Below are positions 18,058 to 27,596 of a stretch of DNA of 64,000 bases, piece by piece; positions within the stretch are counted from its first letter, which is position 1; the number at the start of each line of letters is the position of its first letter. The notes under the pieces are model-generated. The model ran no database searches. It was given only the letters and a program-made list of their open reading frames with translations, and was not told the DNA's origin. The DNA lies in contig NZ_VLKE01000001.1 in assembly GCF_007830265.1 (NCBI RefSeq), positions 1,054,001 to 1,118,000 on the forward strand, given 5' to 3'. Made by a program: the position numbers and the translations under genes. The DNA comes from Micromonospora olivasterospora. GTDB lineage: Bacteria; Actinomycetota; Actinomycetes; Mycobacteriales; Micromonosporaceae.

Positions 18058-19028
18058 CGCCCCGTCCCCTTTCCGAACGCGCGGGCGGCCACCTCGGGCC
18101 GCGCCCCGGACTCGTGCGCGTACACGATCGCCATGTAGGTGTCCTCCAGGCTGGGCCGGCGCACCTCCAGCTCCCGCACGGCGTCGCCGTGCTGGCGGAA
18201 CAGCTCCCGGACGAAGCGGGTGGCGTCGGCGGTCGAGTGGACGTACCGCTCGCCGTCCCGGGTCCACCGGACCTCCGCCTCGCCGGCCGCCCGCCGGGTC
18301 AGCTCGTCGGGCGAGCCGTCGGCGACGATCCGGCCGCCGGCCAGCACGAGGATCCGGTCGGCCAGCTTCTCCGCCTCGTCGAGGTCGTGGGTGGTGAGCA
18401 GGATGGTGGTCTCGTCCAGGTCGGCGAGGCGGTGCACCAGGTCGTGGAACTCACGCCGGGCCACCGGGTCGAAGCCGACGGTCGGCTCGTCGAGGAAGAG
18501 CAGCTCGGGCCGGCCGACGATGCCCACGGCGACGTCGAGCCGCCGGCGCTGGCCGCCGGAGAGCCGGCCGATCCGGACCCCGGCGTGCTCGGCGAGCCCG
18601 ACGGCGGCCAGCAGGTCGGGCAGCGGCCAGGGGCGGCGCACCCGGTCGGTCGAGTACGCGGCGTAGAACGCGCCGAGGTGGGTGAGCAGGTCTTCCACCC
18701 GCCACTTCGCGTGGTCCCGCCAGGACTGGAGCACGACGCCCAGCCGCGCCCGCCACGCCTCGCCGCCCCGGGCCGGGTCCACCCCGAGCACGGAGACGTC
18801 GCCGGCCGAGCGCATCCGGAAGCCCTCCAGGATCTCGATGGTCGTGGACTTGCCCGCGCCGTTGGGCCCGAGCAGGACGACCACCTCGCCCCGGCGGGCC
18901 TGGAACGTCACCCCGTCGAGGACGTCCACCGAGCCGTAGCGCATCCGCAGGTCGCGCACGTCCAGCACCAGGGAGGCGTCGGGCGGGTCGTCGACACCGG
19001 CCCTTCCCCGTTGCGTCACCGAGGTCAT
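18054..19028 (-). CDS. ABC exporter ATP-binding protein
   Basis: 324 residues from MTSVTQRGRAG (GGAGGG lies 7 nt upstream of ATG 19028). It has Walker A GPNGAGKST, the ABC signature LSGGQRRRLDVAVGI, Walker B LLFLDEPTVGFDPVA and switch His in LLTTHDLDEAE. The C-terminal extension RPSLEDTYMAIV is of the DrrA type. It pairs with the overlapping permease; a palindrome just upstream is a likely operator. Confidence 0.9.
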   Translation of the reverse strand: MTSVTQRGRAGVDDPPDASLVLDVRDLRMRYGSVDVLDGVTFQARRGEVVVLLGPNGAGKSTTIEILEGFRMRSAGDVSVLGVDPARGGEAWRARLGVVLQSWRDHAKWRVEDLLTHLGAFYAAYSTDRVRRPWPLPDLLAAVGLAEHAGVRIGRLSGGQRRRLDVAVGIVGRPELLFLDEPTVGFDPVARREFHDLVHRLADLDETTILLTTHDLDEAEKLADRILVLAGGRIVADGSPDELTRRAAGEAEVRWTRDGERYVHSTADATRFVRELFRQHGDAVRELEVRRPSLEDTYMAIVYAHESGARPEVAARAFGKGTGR

Positions 19029-19062
19029 CACCCTCCGCCCTCCGTCGTACATGTGCAGCAGA

Positions 19063-19082
19063 ATGTAGCAGATGTACTACAT
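19063..19082. promoter_or_regulatory. Candidate operator ATGTAG-N8-CTACAT upstream of ABC exporter
   Basis: Perfect 6-bp arms with an 8-bp spacer, about 35 bp upstream of the ATPase start in a locally AT-rich stretch. It resembles GntR/YtrA- or TetR-class sites in exporter operons. The regulator is unknown; the operon's small XRE gene is one candidate. Confidence 0.5.
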
Positions 19083-19149
19083 GACGGGGCAAGGAATACG
19101 GCCCGCCCCGGGCGACGAATGCCAGGGCGGGCCGCTGGGGGCCGGTGAC

Positions 19150-19983
19150 TCAGACGGCGGCGGTCGCCTCGTCCACCTCGACCTGGCGGTTCCAGTCGGA
19201 CTTGGTGGCGCGCCAGCCCTCGTCGTCCATGCCCCGGCGCCAGTAGCCGGAAATCGACAGCCACTCCCGGGGCACGGCCCGCTCGACGCGCAGCAGGCGG
19301 CGCAGCTCGCGGACGAAGGCCGCCTCGCCGTGGACGAAGGCGTGCACGGCGCCGGGCGGGAAGTCCAGCGCCCGCAGGGCCTCGACCAGCGCCGCGCCGA
19401 CCGGCCGGTCGCCCCGGTGCAGCCAGGTCAGCTCGACCGCCCCCGGGCTGGGCAGCGGCTGCTCCTCCGCCCCGTCGGCGATCTCGACGAAGACCTTCGC
19501 GGGGGCGTCCACGGGAAGCCGCTCCAGCGCGGCGGCGATCGCGGGCAGGGCGCTCTCGTCGCCCGCGAGCAGGTGCCAGTCGGCGTCGGAGCGCGGGGCG
19601 TACGCCCCGCCGGGGCCGGTGAAGAGCACCCGGTCGCCGGGACGCAGCGCGGCCGCCCACGGGCCGGCCAGCCCCTCGTCGCCGTGGTGGACCACGTCCA
19701 CGGTCAACTCCCCGGCCGCCGCGTCCCACCCGCGCACCGTGTAGGCCCGCAGCCGGGGCCACTGCTCGGCCGGGAACTCCCGCTTGATGGTGGCCAGGTC
19801 CGTCGGGTGCGGGTAGGCCACGCCGTCGGGCGGGAAGACCAGCTTGATGTAGTGGTCGGTGTACTCGCCCACCGGCAGGCCGGCCAGCTCCTCGCCGCCG
19901 AGCACCAGCCGGACCAGGTGCGGGGTGGGCCGCGAGCTCCGCAGGACGCGGGCGGCGGTGACCTTCTTCGGGCGCTCCGTCAT
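19150..19983 (-). CDS. Siderophore-interacting protein (FAD-dependent ferric-siderophore reductase)
   Basis: ViuB/YqjH-type flavoprotein that reduces ferric siderophores in the cytoplasm, 277 residues. The FAD-binding barrel contains LRAYTVRGWDAAAGELTVDVVHHG (RxYTxR motif). The NAD(P)H-binding half has HLLAGDESALPAIAAALE. The C-terminus is typical of the SIP family (SISGYWRRG, then a Trp-rich tail). An IdeR/DtxR iron box lies immediately upstream, so iron-dependent repression is expected. Confidence 0.92.
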   Translation of the reverse strand: MTERPKKVTAARVLRSSRPTPHLVRLVLGGEELAGLPVGEYTDHYIKLVFPPDGVAYPHPTDLATIKREFPAEQWPRLRAYTVRGWDAAAGELTVDVVHHGDEGLAGPWAAALRPGDRVLFTGPGGAYAPRSDADWHLLAGDESALPAIAAALERLPVDAPAKVFVEIADGAEEQPLPSPGAVELTWLHRGDRPVGAALVEALRALDFPPGAVHAFVHGEAAFVRELRRLLRVERAVPREWLSISGYWRRGMDDEGWRATKSDWNRQVEVDEATAAV

Positions 19984-19988
19984 GCCAC

Positions 19989-20004
19989 TTAGGCTAACCT
20001 AACC
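19989..20004 (-). promoter_or_regulatory. IdeR/DtxR iron box before the siderophore-interacting gene
   Basis: The minus strand reads GGTTAGGTTAGCCTAA, a close match to the TTAGGTTAGSCTAACCTAA iron-box consensus. It ends six bases before the ATG, so the transcript must be leaderless or nearly so. The box also contains the stop codon (19999-20001) of the upstream dgt gene. Confidence 0.85.
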
Positions 20005-21294
20005 AGCGGGGATCTCCCATCCCCCGGAAATCCCATCCCCCGCCCTCATCCCCGCAGCCAGCCGCTCGTGCCACGCCACGGCGGCCGGATCGGTGAGCGA
20101 CGCCACCTGGTCGATCACCACCCGCAGCCGGGCGGCGTCGTCGGGCGCGGCCCGCCACAGCGGGGCGAACACCTCGTCGAGCGCGTCCGGGGCCCGGCGC
20201 GTCAGCGCGGCGACCAGCTCGGCGAGGACCCGCCGCTGCCGCACGTACCGGTCGACCGAGCCGGGGCGGCGCATCACGTACCGCAGGGCGATGCCCTTGA
20301 GCAGCGCGCACTCGGCCCGGGCGCGGCGCGGCACGACCAGGTCGGCGGCGTACCGGCGCAGCGGGCCCGGGCCGTGGCGCTCCCGGGTGGCGGCCACCGC
20401 GGCCGAGACGAACCGGCCGGTCAGCACGCTGGTGGTGGCCTTGAGCGCGGCCTGGGCGCGGTGGCTGCCGTCGTAGCCGGCGAGCGGGGCGAGCACCGGG
20501 TCGGCCAGCAGCTCGACCAGCACCCCGCCCAGGTCGGCCGGGGACTCCCCCGAGTACGCGGCGGCCACGTCGGCGCAGAGCGCGGCCCGCTCGTCGGCGT
20601 CGGCCAGCAGCGGGCCGAGGCGGACGTACCCGCCGTGGATGCCGTCCTCGACGTCGTGCACCGAGTACGCCACATCGTCGGCCCAGTCCATCACCTGCGC
20701 CTCCAGGCAGCGCCGCCCGCCGGCCGGGGCGCCGGCGCGCAGCCACTCGAAGACCGGCAGGTCGTCGGCGTACACCCCGAACTTGCGCTCGCCCGGGCGG
20801 CGCGGCCAGGGGTACTTGCCGGTCGCGTCGAGCGACGCCCGGGTCAGGTTCAGCCCAGCGGACCCGCCCCCGGGCGCGAGCACCTTCGCCTCCAGCCGGG
20901 TGAGCACCCGCAGCGTCTGCGCGTTGCCCTCGAATCCGCCGCAGGGGGTGGCGAGCAGGTCCAGCGCCGCCTCGCCGTTGTGGCCGAACGGCGGGTGGCC
21001 GAGGTCGTGGGCGAGCCCGGCGGTGTCGACCACGTCCGGGTCGCAGCCCAGCCGGGTGCCCATCTCCCGGGCGATCTGCGCCACCTCCAGCGAGTGGGTC
21101 AGCCGGGTACGCAGGAAGTCGTCCGTGCCGGCGGTGTGCACCTGGGTCTTCGCGGCGAGCCGCCGGAACGCGGCCGAGTGCAGCACCCGGGCCCGGTCCC
21201 GCTCGTACGGCGAGCGCCCGTGGCCCGTGTCCTTGGGCGGCTCCTCCACCCAACGCGCCGCGTCCGCCAGCGACCCGGGCGGCTGGCCGCTCAC
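19999..21294 (-). CDS. dgt: Deoxyguanosinetriphosphate triphosphohydrolase-like protein
   Basis: HD-domain dNTPase that hydrolyses dGTP or other dNTPs to nucleoside and triphosphate. 431 residues from GTG 21294 ([15 protein letters not shown]). The metal site is visible as [17 protein letters not shown], then [16 protein letters not shown], then [17 protein letters not shown] (H...HD...D). Its neighbourhood with dnaG and glyS matches Mycobacterium. The stop codon lies inside the next gene's iron box. Confidence 0.93.
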   Translation of the reverse strand: MSGQPPGSLADAARWVEEPPKDTGHGRSPYERDRARVLHSAAFRRLAAKTQVHTAGTDDFLRTRLTHSLEVAQIAREMGTRLGCDPDVVDTAGLAHDLGHPPFGHNGEAALDLLATPCGGFEGNAQTLRVLTRLEAKVLAPGGGSAGLNLTRASLDATGKYPWPRRPGERKFGVYADDLPVFEWLRAGAPAGGRRCLEAQVMDWADDVAYSVHDVEDGIHGGYVRLGPLLADADERAALCADVAAAYSGESPADLGGVLVELLADPVLAPLAGYDGSHRAQAALKATTSVLTGRFVSAAVAATRERHGPGPLRRYAADLVVPRRARAECALLKGIALRYVMRRPGSVDRYVRQRRVLAELVAALTRRAPDALDEVFAPLWRAAPDDAARLRVVIDQVASLTDPAAVAWHERLAAGMRAGDGISGGWEIPAG

Positions 21295-21305
21295 CGCGCC
21301 ACGGC

Positions 21306-21656
21306 CTATCCCCGCGGCCGCAGCACGCAGAACTCGTTGCCCTCCGGGTCGGCCAGCACCGTCCAGCCCACGTCGTGCTGGCCGATGTCGACGTGCCGGG
21401 CACCCATGTCGACCAGCCGCTCGACCTCGGCCTCCAGGTCGGCCGGGCGCAGGTCGATGTGCAGCCGGTTCTTGACCTGCTTGTCGTCGGACACCGGCAC
21501 GAACACGATGCCCGGAAGCCGGTCGGGGGACTGGCGGATCTCCACCTCGTCCGGCTGCTCGGTGACCAGCTGGTAGCCGATGGCCTCGGCCCACCAGCGC
21601 GCGAGTCGGGCCGGGTCCCGCGCGTCCACGGTCAGACTTGCCCACACGCTGGTCAT
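21306..21656 (-). CDS. VOC-family (glyoxalase-like) protein
   Basis: 116 residues from [22 protein letters not shown]. Two beta-alpha-beta-beta-beta halves fit the vicinal oxygen chelate fold ([11 protein letters not shown] and [20 protein letters not shown]), the latter being the typical C-terminal metal/Glu motif. It sits 11 bp upstream of dgt on the same strand, so they are co-transcribed. Substrate unknown. Confidence 0.85.
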   Translation of the reverse strand: MTSVWASLTVDARDPARLARWWAEAIGYQLVTEQPDEVEIRQSPDRLPGIVFVPVSDDKQVKNRLHIDLRPADLEAEVERLVDMGARHVDIGQHDVGWTVLADPEGNEFCVLRPRG

Positions 21657-21892
21657 GCGGCCCACCCTCCACCCGGCTACGACGGTTCGCGCGAGCCAAG
21701 ATTACGCCCGAGCGCGCCCCGCGTCGCGCCGGCGACGAACGCGCCGGCACTTGGCAACAGCCGATCAGTTGAGAGTTGTGGACCGATCGCCCACCGTCAC
21801 GGGATCGCGGGGCCGGCATGGCGGGGGGTAGCGTTCCCAGAGCAGAACGTGATCGTAGATCCGTACGCGAATCGCACGACGGGGAGAAGCTC

Positions 21893-22399
21893 GTGGACGC
21901 TGACAGGATGCTGGGAACGGAGTTGCGGGGGCTGCGCCGACGGCGGCCGGAGGTCACCGGCACGGTGCTCGCCGGCACCGACGGCCTGCTCATCTCCAGC
22001 GACCTGCCGACGACCGATGCCACCCACCTGGCGGCGCTGGCCGCCGCCAGCTTCGGCCTCGGCAGCCGGGTCGCGGACACGGTGCGGCACGGCGAGTTCC
22101 AGGAGTCGGTGGTCCGCACGGCCCGGGGCGCCGTGGTGACCTACCCGGCCGGCCGGCACGCCCTGCTGACCCTGGTCACCGCCGCGGCCACCGACCTGGA
22201 GACGCTGCACGCGGAGGCCCGGGCGGTGGCCGACCGGACGGGCTCGGTCTTCGACCGCCAGCGCACCACCGTCCGGGCACACCCGGCCCCGCCGCCGAAC
22301 CCGAGCGCCCCGCTGGCCATGCGTACGCCGATGGCGACCCTGCCCGGGCGCGCCCAGAACGCCCCGCGCGCCACCGGCTGGCGCCGCCCACCGATCTGA
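21893..22399 (+). CDS. Roadblock/LC7-domain protein
   Basis: 168 residues from GTG 21893 (GGGGAG upstream). The roadblock domain covers about residues 10-110: [19 protein letters not shown], then [17 protein letters not shown] and [11 protein letters not shown] Pro-rich basic tail follows. In actinomycetes these proteins accompany Ras-like GTPases and DUF742 partners (conservons), but none is present here, so this one stands alone. Function inferred only as GTPase-associated. Confidence 0.8.
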   Translation: MDADRMLGTELRGLRRRRPEVTGTVLAGTDGLLISSDLPTTDATHLAALAAASFGLGSRVADTVRHGEFQESVVRTARGAVVTYPAGRHALLTLVTAAATDLETLHAEARAVADRTGSVFDRQRTTVRAHPAPPPNPSAPLAMRTPMATLPGRAQNAPRATGWRRPPI

Positions 22400-22420
22400 C
22401 CCGCGCGCCATCCGACCAGT

Positions 22421-22477
22421 GCGCCGGATTGATCAGCGCGCCGGATTGATCAGCGCGCCGGATTGATCAGCGCGCCG
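22421..22477. repeat. 17-bp tandem repeat between roadblock gene and ppdK
   Basis: Three perfect copies of gcgccggattgatcagc plus a partial fourth, in the convergent gap between the two genes. No coding role; each unit contains TGATCA. Confidence 0.9.
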
Positions 22478-22533
22478 ATCCGACCCGCCGGCCGGCCCTG
22501 GCGTGCCCGCCGCCAGGGCCAGGCGCCGGCGCG

Positions 22534-25242
22534 TCAGCGGCTGTCGGAGCCCGTGGTCTCGATCGCGGCCCGGCCCGCCTCCAGCCGGGCCACCGGCACC
22601 CGGAACGGCGAGCAGGAGACGTAGTCCAAGCCCACCTCGTGGAAGAAGTGGACGGAGTCCGGATCGCCGCCGTGCTCGCCGCAGACGCCGAGCTTCAGCC
22701 CCGGCCGGGCGGCCCGGCCCTCCTCGGCGGCGATCCGCACCAGCCGGCCCACGCCCTCCCGGTCGATCGACTCGAAGGGCGAGATGCCGAAGATGCCCAG
22801 CTCCAGGTACCGCCAGAAGAACGCCGCCTCGACGTCGTCACGGGAGAAGCCCCAGCCCATCTGGGTCAGGTCGTTGGTGCCGAAGGAGAAGAACTGCGCC
22901 GCCTCGGCGATCTGCCCGGCCGTCAGCGCCGCCCGGGGCACCTCGATCATCGTGCCGATCAGCACCTCGACGCCGCTGTCCCCGACCACCTCCTCGATGA
23001 TCTTCTCGGCCTCGGTCCGTACCGTCTCCAGCTCCTGCACCGCGCCGACCAGCGGCACCATGATCTCCGGGCAGGCCGACCCGCCGTCGCGGGTGACCTG
23101 GACCGCGGCCTCCGTGATGGCGCGGACCTGCATGGCGAACAGGCCGGGGATCACCAGACCGAGCCGCACCCCGCGCAGGCCCAGCATCGGGTTCTCCTCG
23201 TGCATCCGCCGGACGGCGGCGAGCAGCGCCTCCTCCCGGGCCACGTCCTCGCCGCGCTCCTGGGCGACCGCGACGTTGACCGCGAGCTGCTCCAGCGGGG
23301 GCAGGAACTCGTGCAGCGGCGGGTCGATCAGCCGGACGGTGACCGGCAGCCCGTCCATCTCGCGGAAGATCTCCACGAAGTCGTCGCGCTGCAACGGCAG
23401 CAGCGCCGCCAGCGCGGCCTCACGCTCGTCGTCGGTGCGGGCCAGGATCAGCCGCTCGACCAGCTCCCGCCGGTCGCCGAGGAACATGTGCTCCGTACGG
23501 CACAGGCCGATGCCCTGCGCGCCGAAGCGCCGGGCCCGGGCGGCGTCCGCCCCGGTGTCCGCGTTCGTGCGGACCACCAGCCGCCGCCGCGCGTCCGCGT
23601 GGGTCATGATCCGGTGTACGGCCTCGACCAGCGCGTCGTCCGTCCGCTCCGGGTCAAGGGTGCCCTCGAAGTACTGCACCACCTCCGACGGCGTGACCGG
23701 CACCTCGCCCAGGTAGACCTTCCCGGTGGTGCCGTCGATGGAGACGATGTCGCCCTCGCCGACCGTCTGCCCGCCGACGGTGAACCTCTTCGCCGGTACG
23801 TCGACGTCCAGCTCGTCGGCGCCGGCGACGCAGGTCTTGCCCATGCCCCGGGCCACCACCGCGGCGTGGCTGGTCTTGCCGCCCCGGGAGGTGAGGATGC
23901 CGCGCGCCGCGATCATGCCATTGAGGTCGTCCGGGTTGGTCTCCCGGCGTACCAGGATCACCGCCTCGCCCTCCGCGGCCAGCTCGACCGCGCGGGCGGA
24001 GGTGAAGACGACCTTTCCGGAAGCGGCGCCCGGCGACGCCCCGACCCCCTTGGCCACCGGTTGGAACTCGTGGTCGAGTTGGAAGCGGGGGAACATCAGC
24101 TGGGCGAGCTGCGCGCCGTTGACCCGGTGCAGCGCCTCGTCCAGGTCGATCAGGCCCTCGTCGACGAGCTGCGCGGCGATGACGAACGCCGCCGCGGCGG
24201 TCCGCTTGCCGACCCGCGTCTGGAGCATCCAGAGCTTGCCCCGCTCGATGGTGAACTCGATGTCGCAGAGATCCTTGTAGTGCCCCTCCAGCCGGGCCAT
24301 GTAGTCCAGCAGCTCGTCGTAGGACTTCCTGTCGATCCGCTCCAGCTCCTGCAACGGCACGGTGTTGCGGATGCCGGCGACCACGTCCTCGCCCTGGGCG
24401 TTGGCCAGGTAGTCGCCGTAGATGCCCTGCGCGCCGCTGGCCGGGTCCCGGGTGAACGCGACGCCGGTGCCCGAGTCGGGGCCGAGGTTGCCGAACACCA
24501 TGGCCACCACGTTGACCGCGGTGCCGAGGTCGGCCGGGATGCGCTCCTGCCGCCGGTAGACCACCGCGCGCTCGGCGTTCCACGACTCGAAGACGGCTCG
24601 GATCGCCAGGTCCAGCTGCTCGCGCGGCTCCTGCGGGAACTCCCGGCCGGTGTGCTTCGCGAAGATCTTCTTGTACGCGTCGACCAGCCCGCGCAGGTCG
24701 TCGGCGTCCAGGTCCAGGTCGTTCTTCGTACCCTTGACGCGCTTGGCGTCGTCCAGGGCCTGCTCGAACTCCTCGCCGGGCACATCGCACACGGTCTTGC
24801 CGAACATCTGGATCAGCCGGCGGTACGAGTCCCAGGCGAACCTGTCGTTCCCTCCTGCCTGGGCGCTGAGCCCGACGACGCTGCGGTCGTTGAGGCCCAC
24901 GTTGAGGACGGTCTCCATCATGCCCGGCATGGAGAACTTGGCGCCCGAGCGGACGGAGACCAGCAGCGGGTCGTCCGGATCCCCGAGCCGGCGGCCCATC
25001 TCCCGCTCCAGCGACTCCAGGTGCGCCTCGATCTGGCCGGCCAGTCCCTCCGGCTCCCGGCCGGTGGCGAGGTACGCCTTGCAGGCTTCGGTGGTGATGG
25101 TGAAGCCGGGCGGGACCGGCAGGCCGAGGTTGGTCATCTCGGCGAGGTTGGCCCCCTTGCCGCCGAGCAGGTCCTTCAGGTCCTTGTTGCCCTCGGCAAA
25201 GTCGTAGACGTACTTGTGATCGACCGTGTCTTGCGCTGCCAC
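22534..25242 (-). CDS. ppdK: Pyruvate, phosphate dikinase
   Basis: Interconverts pyruvate + ATP + Pi and PEP + AMP + PPi. 902 residues from GTG 25242 (GGGAGG 5 nt upstream). The N-terminal ATP-grasp region has LLGGKGANLAEMTNLGLPVPPGF. The swivelling phospho-His domain has GGKTSHAAVVARGMGKTCVAG (catalytic His, roughly residue 450). The C-terminal PEP/pyruvate barrel carries GVCGEHGGDPDSV with the catalytic Cys. No regulatory-protein gene is adjacent. It probably supports gluconeogenesis or PEP balance. Confidence 0.97.
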   Translation of the reverse strand: MAAQDTVDHKYVYDFAEGNKDLKDLLGGKGANLAEMTNLGLPVPPGFTITTEACKAYLATGREPEGLAGQIEAHLESLEREMGRRLGDPDDPLLVSVRSGAKFSMPGMMETVLNVGLNDRSVVGLSAQAGGNDRFAWDSYRRLIQMFGKTVCDVPGEEFEQALDDAKRVKGTKNDLDLDADDLRGLVDAYKKIFAKHTGREFPQEPREQLDLAIRAVFESWNAERAVVYRRQERIPADLGTAVNVVAMVFGNLGPDSGTGVAFTRDPASGAQGIYGDYLANAQGEDVVAGIRNTVPLQELERIDRKSYDELLDYMARLEGHYKDLCDIEFTIERGKLWMLQTRVGKRTAAAAFVIAAQLVDEGLIDLDEALHRVNGAQLAQLMFPRFQLDHEFQPVAKGVGASPGAASGKVVFTSARAVELAAEGEAVILVRRETNPDDLNGMIAARGILTSRGGKTSHAAVVARGMGKTCVAGADELDVDVPAKRFTVGGQTVGEGDIVSIDGTTGKVYLGEVPVTPSEVVQYFEGTLDPERTDDALVEAVHRIMTHADARRRLVVRTNADTGADAARARRFGAQGIGLCRTEHMFLGDRRELVERLILARTDDEREAALAALLPLQRDDFVEIFREMDGLPVTVRLIDPPLHEFLPPLEQLAVNVAVAQERGEDVAREEALLAAVRRMHEENPMLGLRGVRLGLVIPGLFAMQVRAITEAAVQVTRDGGSACPEIMVPLVGAVQELETVRTEAEKIIEEVVGDSGVEVLIGTMIEVPRAALTAGQIAEAAQFFSFGTNDLTQMGWGFSRDDVEAAFFWRYLELGIFGISPFESIDREGVGRLVRIAAEEGRAARPGLKLGVCGEHGGDPDSVHFFHEVGLDYVSCSPFRVPVARLEAGRAAIETTGSDSR

Positions 25243-25552
25243 CAGAGCCTCCCACACGCGCCGGAATGACACTTAACGAAGGTTCAGCTGCCTCTTACCC
25301 CGGGGTCAACCTCAGGTAATCCGAGGTCACCGCCGGTCGGTGGGCGAAGGCTAAGCGAACTTCGGGTGGCCCGGGACCGTTCGGTGACAATCGGCACAGC
25401 CATCACCACTATCCGCGTCCGTACCGGTTTTTGGGATCGCTTCCACGCGCACGATCACGCAAACGCGCTGGTCCTCGTACCCTTGATGGCACCGACTCCG
25501 CCGAACCTGACCTTTGCCATATCCCTCGCGAACACCCCAGGGAGCCGTCGCC

Positions 25553-27571
25553 GTGCAGCCCACCCCGTCCCCCACCCCCGCCACCGGCCAGGAGCCCGCC
25601 GGCCGGCCCGGGCTCCCCGGCCAACTCGGACTCCCCGGCCAACTCGGGCTTCCCGGCAACGAGCCGGACGCCGCCGACCTGGCTCGGGCCGCCGCGCGGG
25701 AGGCCGGCGGCCGGCTCGCGCCCGCGACCCCGGTCCGGCTGGGCGACGTCGTGCCTGCCCCGGAACTGGTCACGCCGGACCCGTCGGCCGACTTCACCCT
25801 CCCCGCCGACGCGGCCGTCCGGGTCACCCCGGACCCGGCCGCCCGGGAGGTCGCGGAACAGCTCGCCGACCTGCTCCGCCCCGCCACCGGCTACCCGCTG
25901 CCCGTCGCCGACGCCCCGGGGCCGGTCGCCGGCCTCACCCTCACTCTCGGCGGCCCCGCTGCCGCCGGCCCTTCGACGCCCGCCGGCCCTTCGACACCCG
26001 CCGGCCCTTCGACACCCGCCGACCCTTCGACACCCGCTGGCCCTTCGACACCCGCCGACCCTTCGACACCCGCTGGCCAGGCGGCACCCGGCGATGTCGC
26101 GGACCTCGACGGCAACGCCGCGTTGAGCGAGGCCGGCAACGCCGCGTTGAGCGAGGCCGGCAACGCCGCGTTGAGCGAGGCCGGCAACGCCGCGTTGAGC
26201 GAGGCCGGCAACGCCGGCGGCATCCCCGCACCGGGCGGCGTCGCGGACCTCGGGGCGGAGGGCTACCGGCTCGACGTGCGCCCCGACGGGGTACGGATCA
26301 CCGCCGCCACCGCCGCCGGCCTCTTCCACGGCGTGCAGACCCTGCGCCAACTCCTGCCGGCGTCGGTCGAGAGCCCGGCCCCGGTCGCCGAACGCTGGAT
26401 GGTGCCCGGCGGGATGGTCGTCGACCGTCCCCGATTCGCCTACCGGGGCGCGATGCTCGACGTGGCCCGCCACTTCTTCGCCGTACCCGACGTGCTCCGG
26501 GTGGTCGACCACCTCGCCCGGTACAAGCTGAACCACCTGCACCTGCACCTCAGCGACGACCAGGGCTGGCGGATCGCCGTCGACTCCTGGCCCCGGCTGG
26601 CCACCATCGGCGGGGCGACCGAGGTGGGCGGCGGCCCCGGCGGGTACTACACGGCGGCCGACTACCGGCGCATCGTCCGGTACGCCGCCCGGCAGCACGT
26701 CACCGTCGTCCCTGAGATCGACCTGCCCGGTCACACCAACGCCGCGCTGACCGCGTACCCCGAGCTGGCGCCGGACAAGGTGGCGCCCCCGCCGTACACC
26801 GGCACGGACGTCGGCTTCAGCTACGTCGACCCGGCCGACGAGCGCACGTACGACTTCGTCGCCGACGTGCTCGGCGAGGTGGCGGCGCTCACCCCCGGGC
26901 CGTACCTGCACATCGGCGGGGACGAGGCGTTCAAGGTCAAGGCCGACGCGTACGCCCGGTTCGTGCGGCGGGCACAGGAGATCGTCGCCGGCACGGGCAA
27001 GACGCTGGTGGGCTGGCACCAGATCGCCCCGGCCGAGCACGCCGACGGGCGGATCCTCCAGTGGTGGGGCACCAAGGAGGACGACCCGGTAATCGCCGAC
27101 GCGGTCCGGCGCGGGGCGCGGCTGATCCTCTCCCCCGCCAACCACACCTACCTCGACATGAAGTACGCCCCGGACACCCCCATCGGGCACGACTGGGCGG
27201 GCCTGATCGACGTGGCCAAGGCGTACGACTGGGACCCGGGCGCGCACCTGGCCGACGTGCCGGCCGAGGCCGTACTCGGCATCGAGGCGCCGCTGTGGAC
27301 CGAGTACGTCACGTCGCTCACCGAGATCGAGTTCCTGCTGCTGCCCCGACTCCCCGCCGTTGCCGAACTGGCCTGGTCGCCCCGGGCCACGCACGACTGG
27401 CCCGGGTTCCGGGACCGTCTGGCCGCCCACGGCCCCCGCTGGGACGCAGCCGGCATCACTTTCCACCGCTCCCCGGAGATCCCCTGGCTGGCCACGCTCC
27501 CCGAACACCCCACCGGCCACATCCCGACCCAACGCCCCCATCCGGACACCGCGGACACACCCGCCCCCTGA
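25553..27571 (+). CDS. Beta-N-acetylhexosaminidase, GH20, with repeat insertions
   Basis: 672 residues from GTG 25553 (AGGGAG at -13). The GH20b-like N-domain and the catalytic barrel are intact: FAYRGAMLDVARHFF, LHLHLSDDQGWRI and the catalytic Asp-Glu pair in YLHIGGDEAF. Retaining hydrolysis of GlcNAc from chitin or peptidoglycan fragments is expected. No signal peptide is visible, suggesting an intracellular enzyme; the N-terminus instead holds LPGQLG repeats. Within the N-domain, between LTLGGPAA and VADLGAEGYRLDV, six (G/D)PSTPA units and four GNAALSEA units interrupt the fold. Confidence 0.9.
   Translation: MQPTPSPTPATGQEPAGRPGLPGQLGLPGQLGLPGNEPDAADLARAAAREAGGRLAPATPVRLGDVVPAPELVTPDPSADFTLPADAAVRVTPDPAAREVAEQLADLLRPATGYPLPVADAPGPVAGLTLTLGGPAAAGPSTPAGPSTPAGPSTPADPSTPAGPSTPADPSTPAGQAAPGDVADLDGNAALSEAGNAALSEAGNAALSEAGNAALSEAGNAGGIPAPGGVADLGAEGYRLDVRPDGVRITAATAAGLFHGVQTLRQLLPASVESPAPVAERWMVPGGMVVDRPRFAYRGAMLDVARHFFAVPDVLRVVDHLARYKLNHLHLHLSDDQGWRIAVDSWPRLATIGGATEVGGGPGGYYTAADYRRIVRYAARQHVTVVPEIDLPGHTNAALTAYPELAPDKVAPPPYTGTDVGFSYVDPADERTYDFVADVLGEVAALTPGPYLHIGGDEAFKVKADAYARFVRRAQEIVAGTGKTLVGWHQIAPAEHADGRILQWWGTKEDDPVIADAVRRGARLILSPANHTYLDMKYAPDTPIGHDWAGLIDVAKAYDWDPGAHLADVPAEAVLGIEAPLWTEYVTSLTEIEFLLLPRLPAVAELAWSPRATHDWPGFRDRLAAHGPRWDAAGITFHRSPEIPWLATLPEHPTGHIPTQRPHPDTADTPAP
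25966..26076. repeat. 18-bp in-frame tandem repeat in GH20 gene
   Basis: Six 18-bp units (cttcgacacccgccggcc) encode (G/D)PSTPA. The insertion lies in a loop of the N-terminal domain. Confidence 0.9.
26111..26215. repeat. 24-bp in-frame tandem repeat in GH20 gene
   Basis: Four identical 24-bp units encode GNAALSEA, followed by a partial unit. They are separated from the 18-bp array by only about 35 bp. Confidence 0.92.
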
Positions 27572-27596
27572 TCTGCCCCACCCCCCTCGGGCGATG

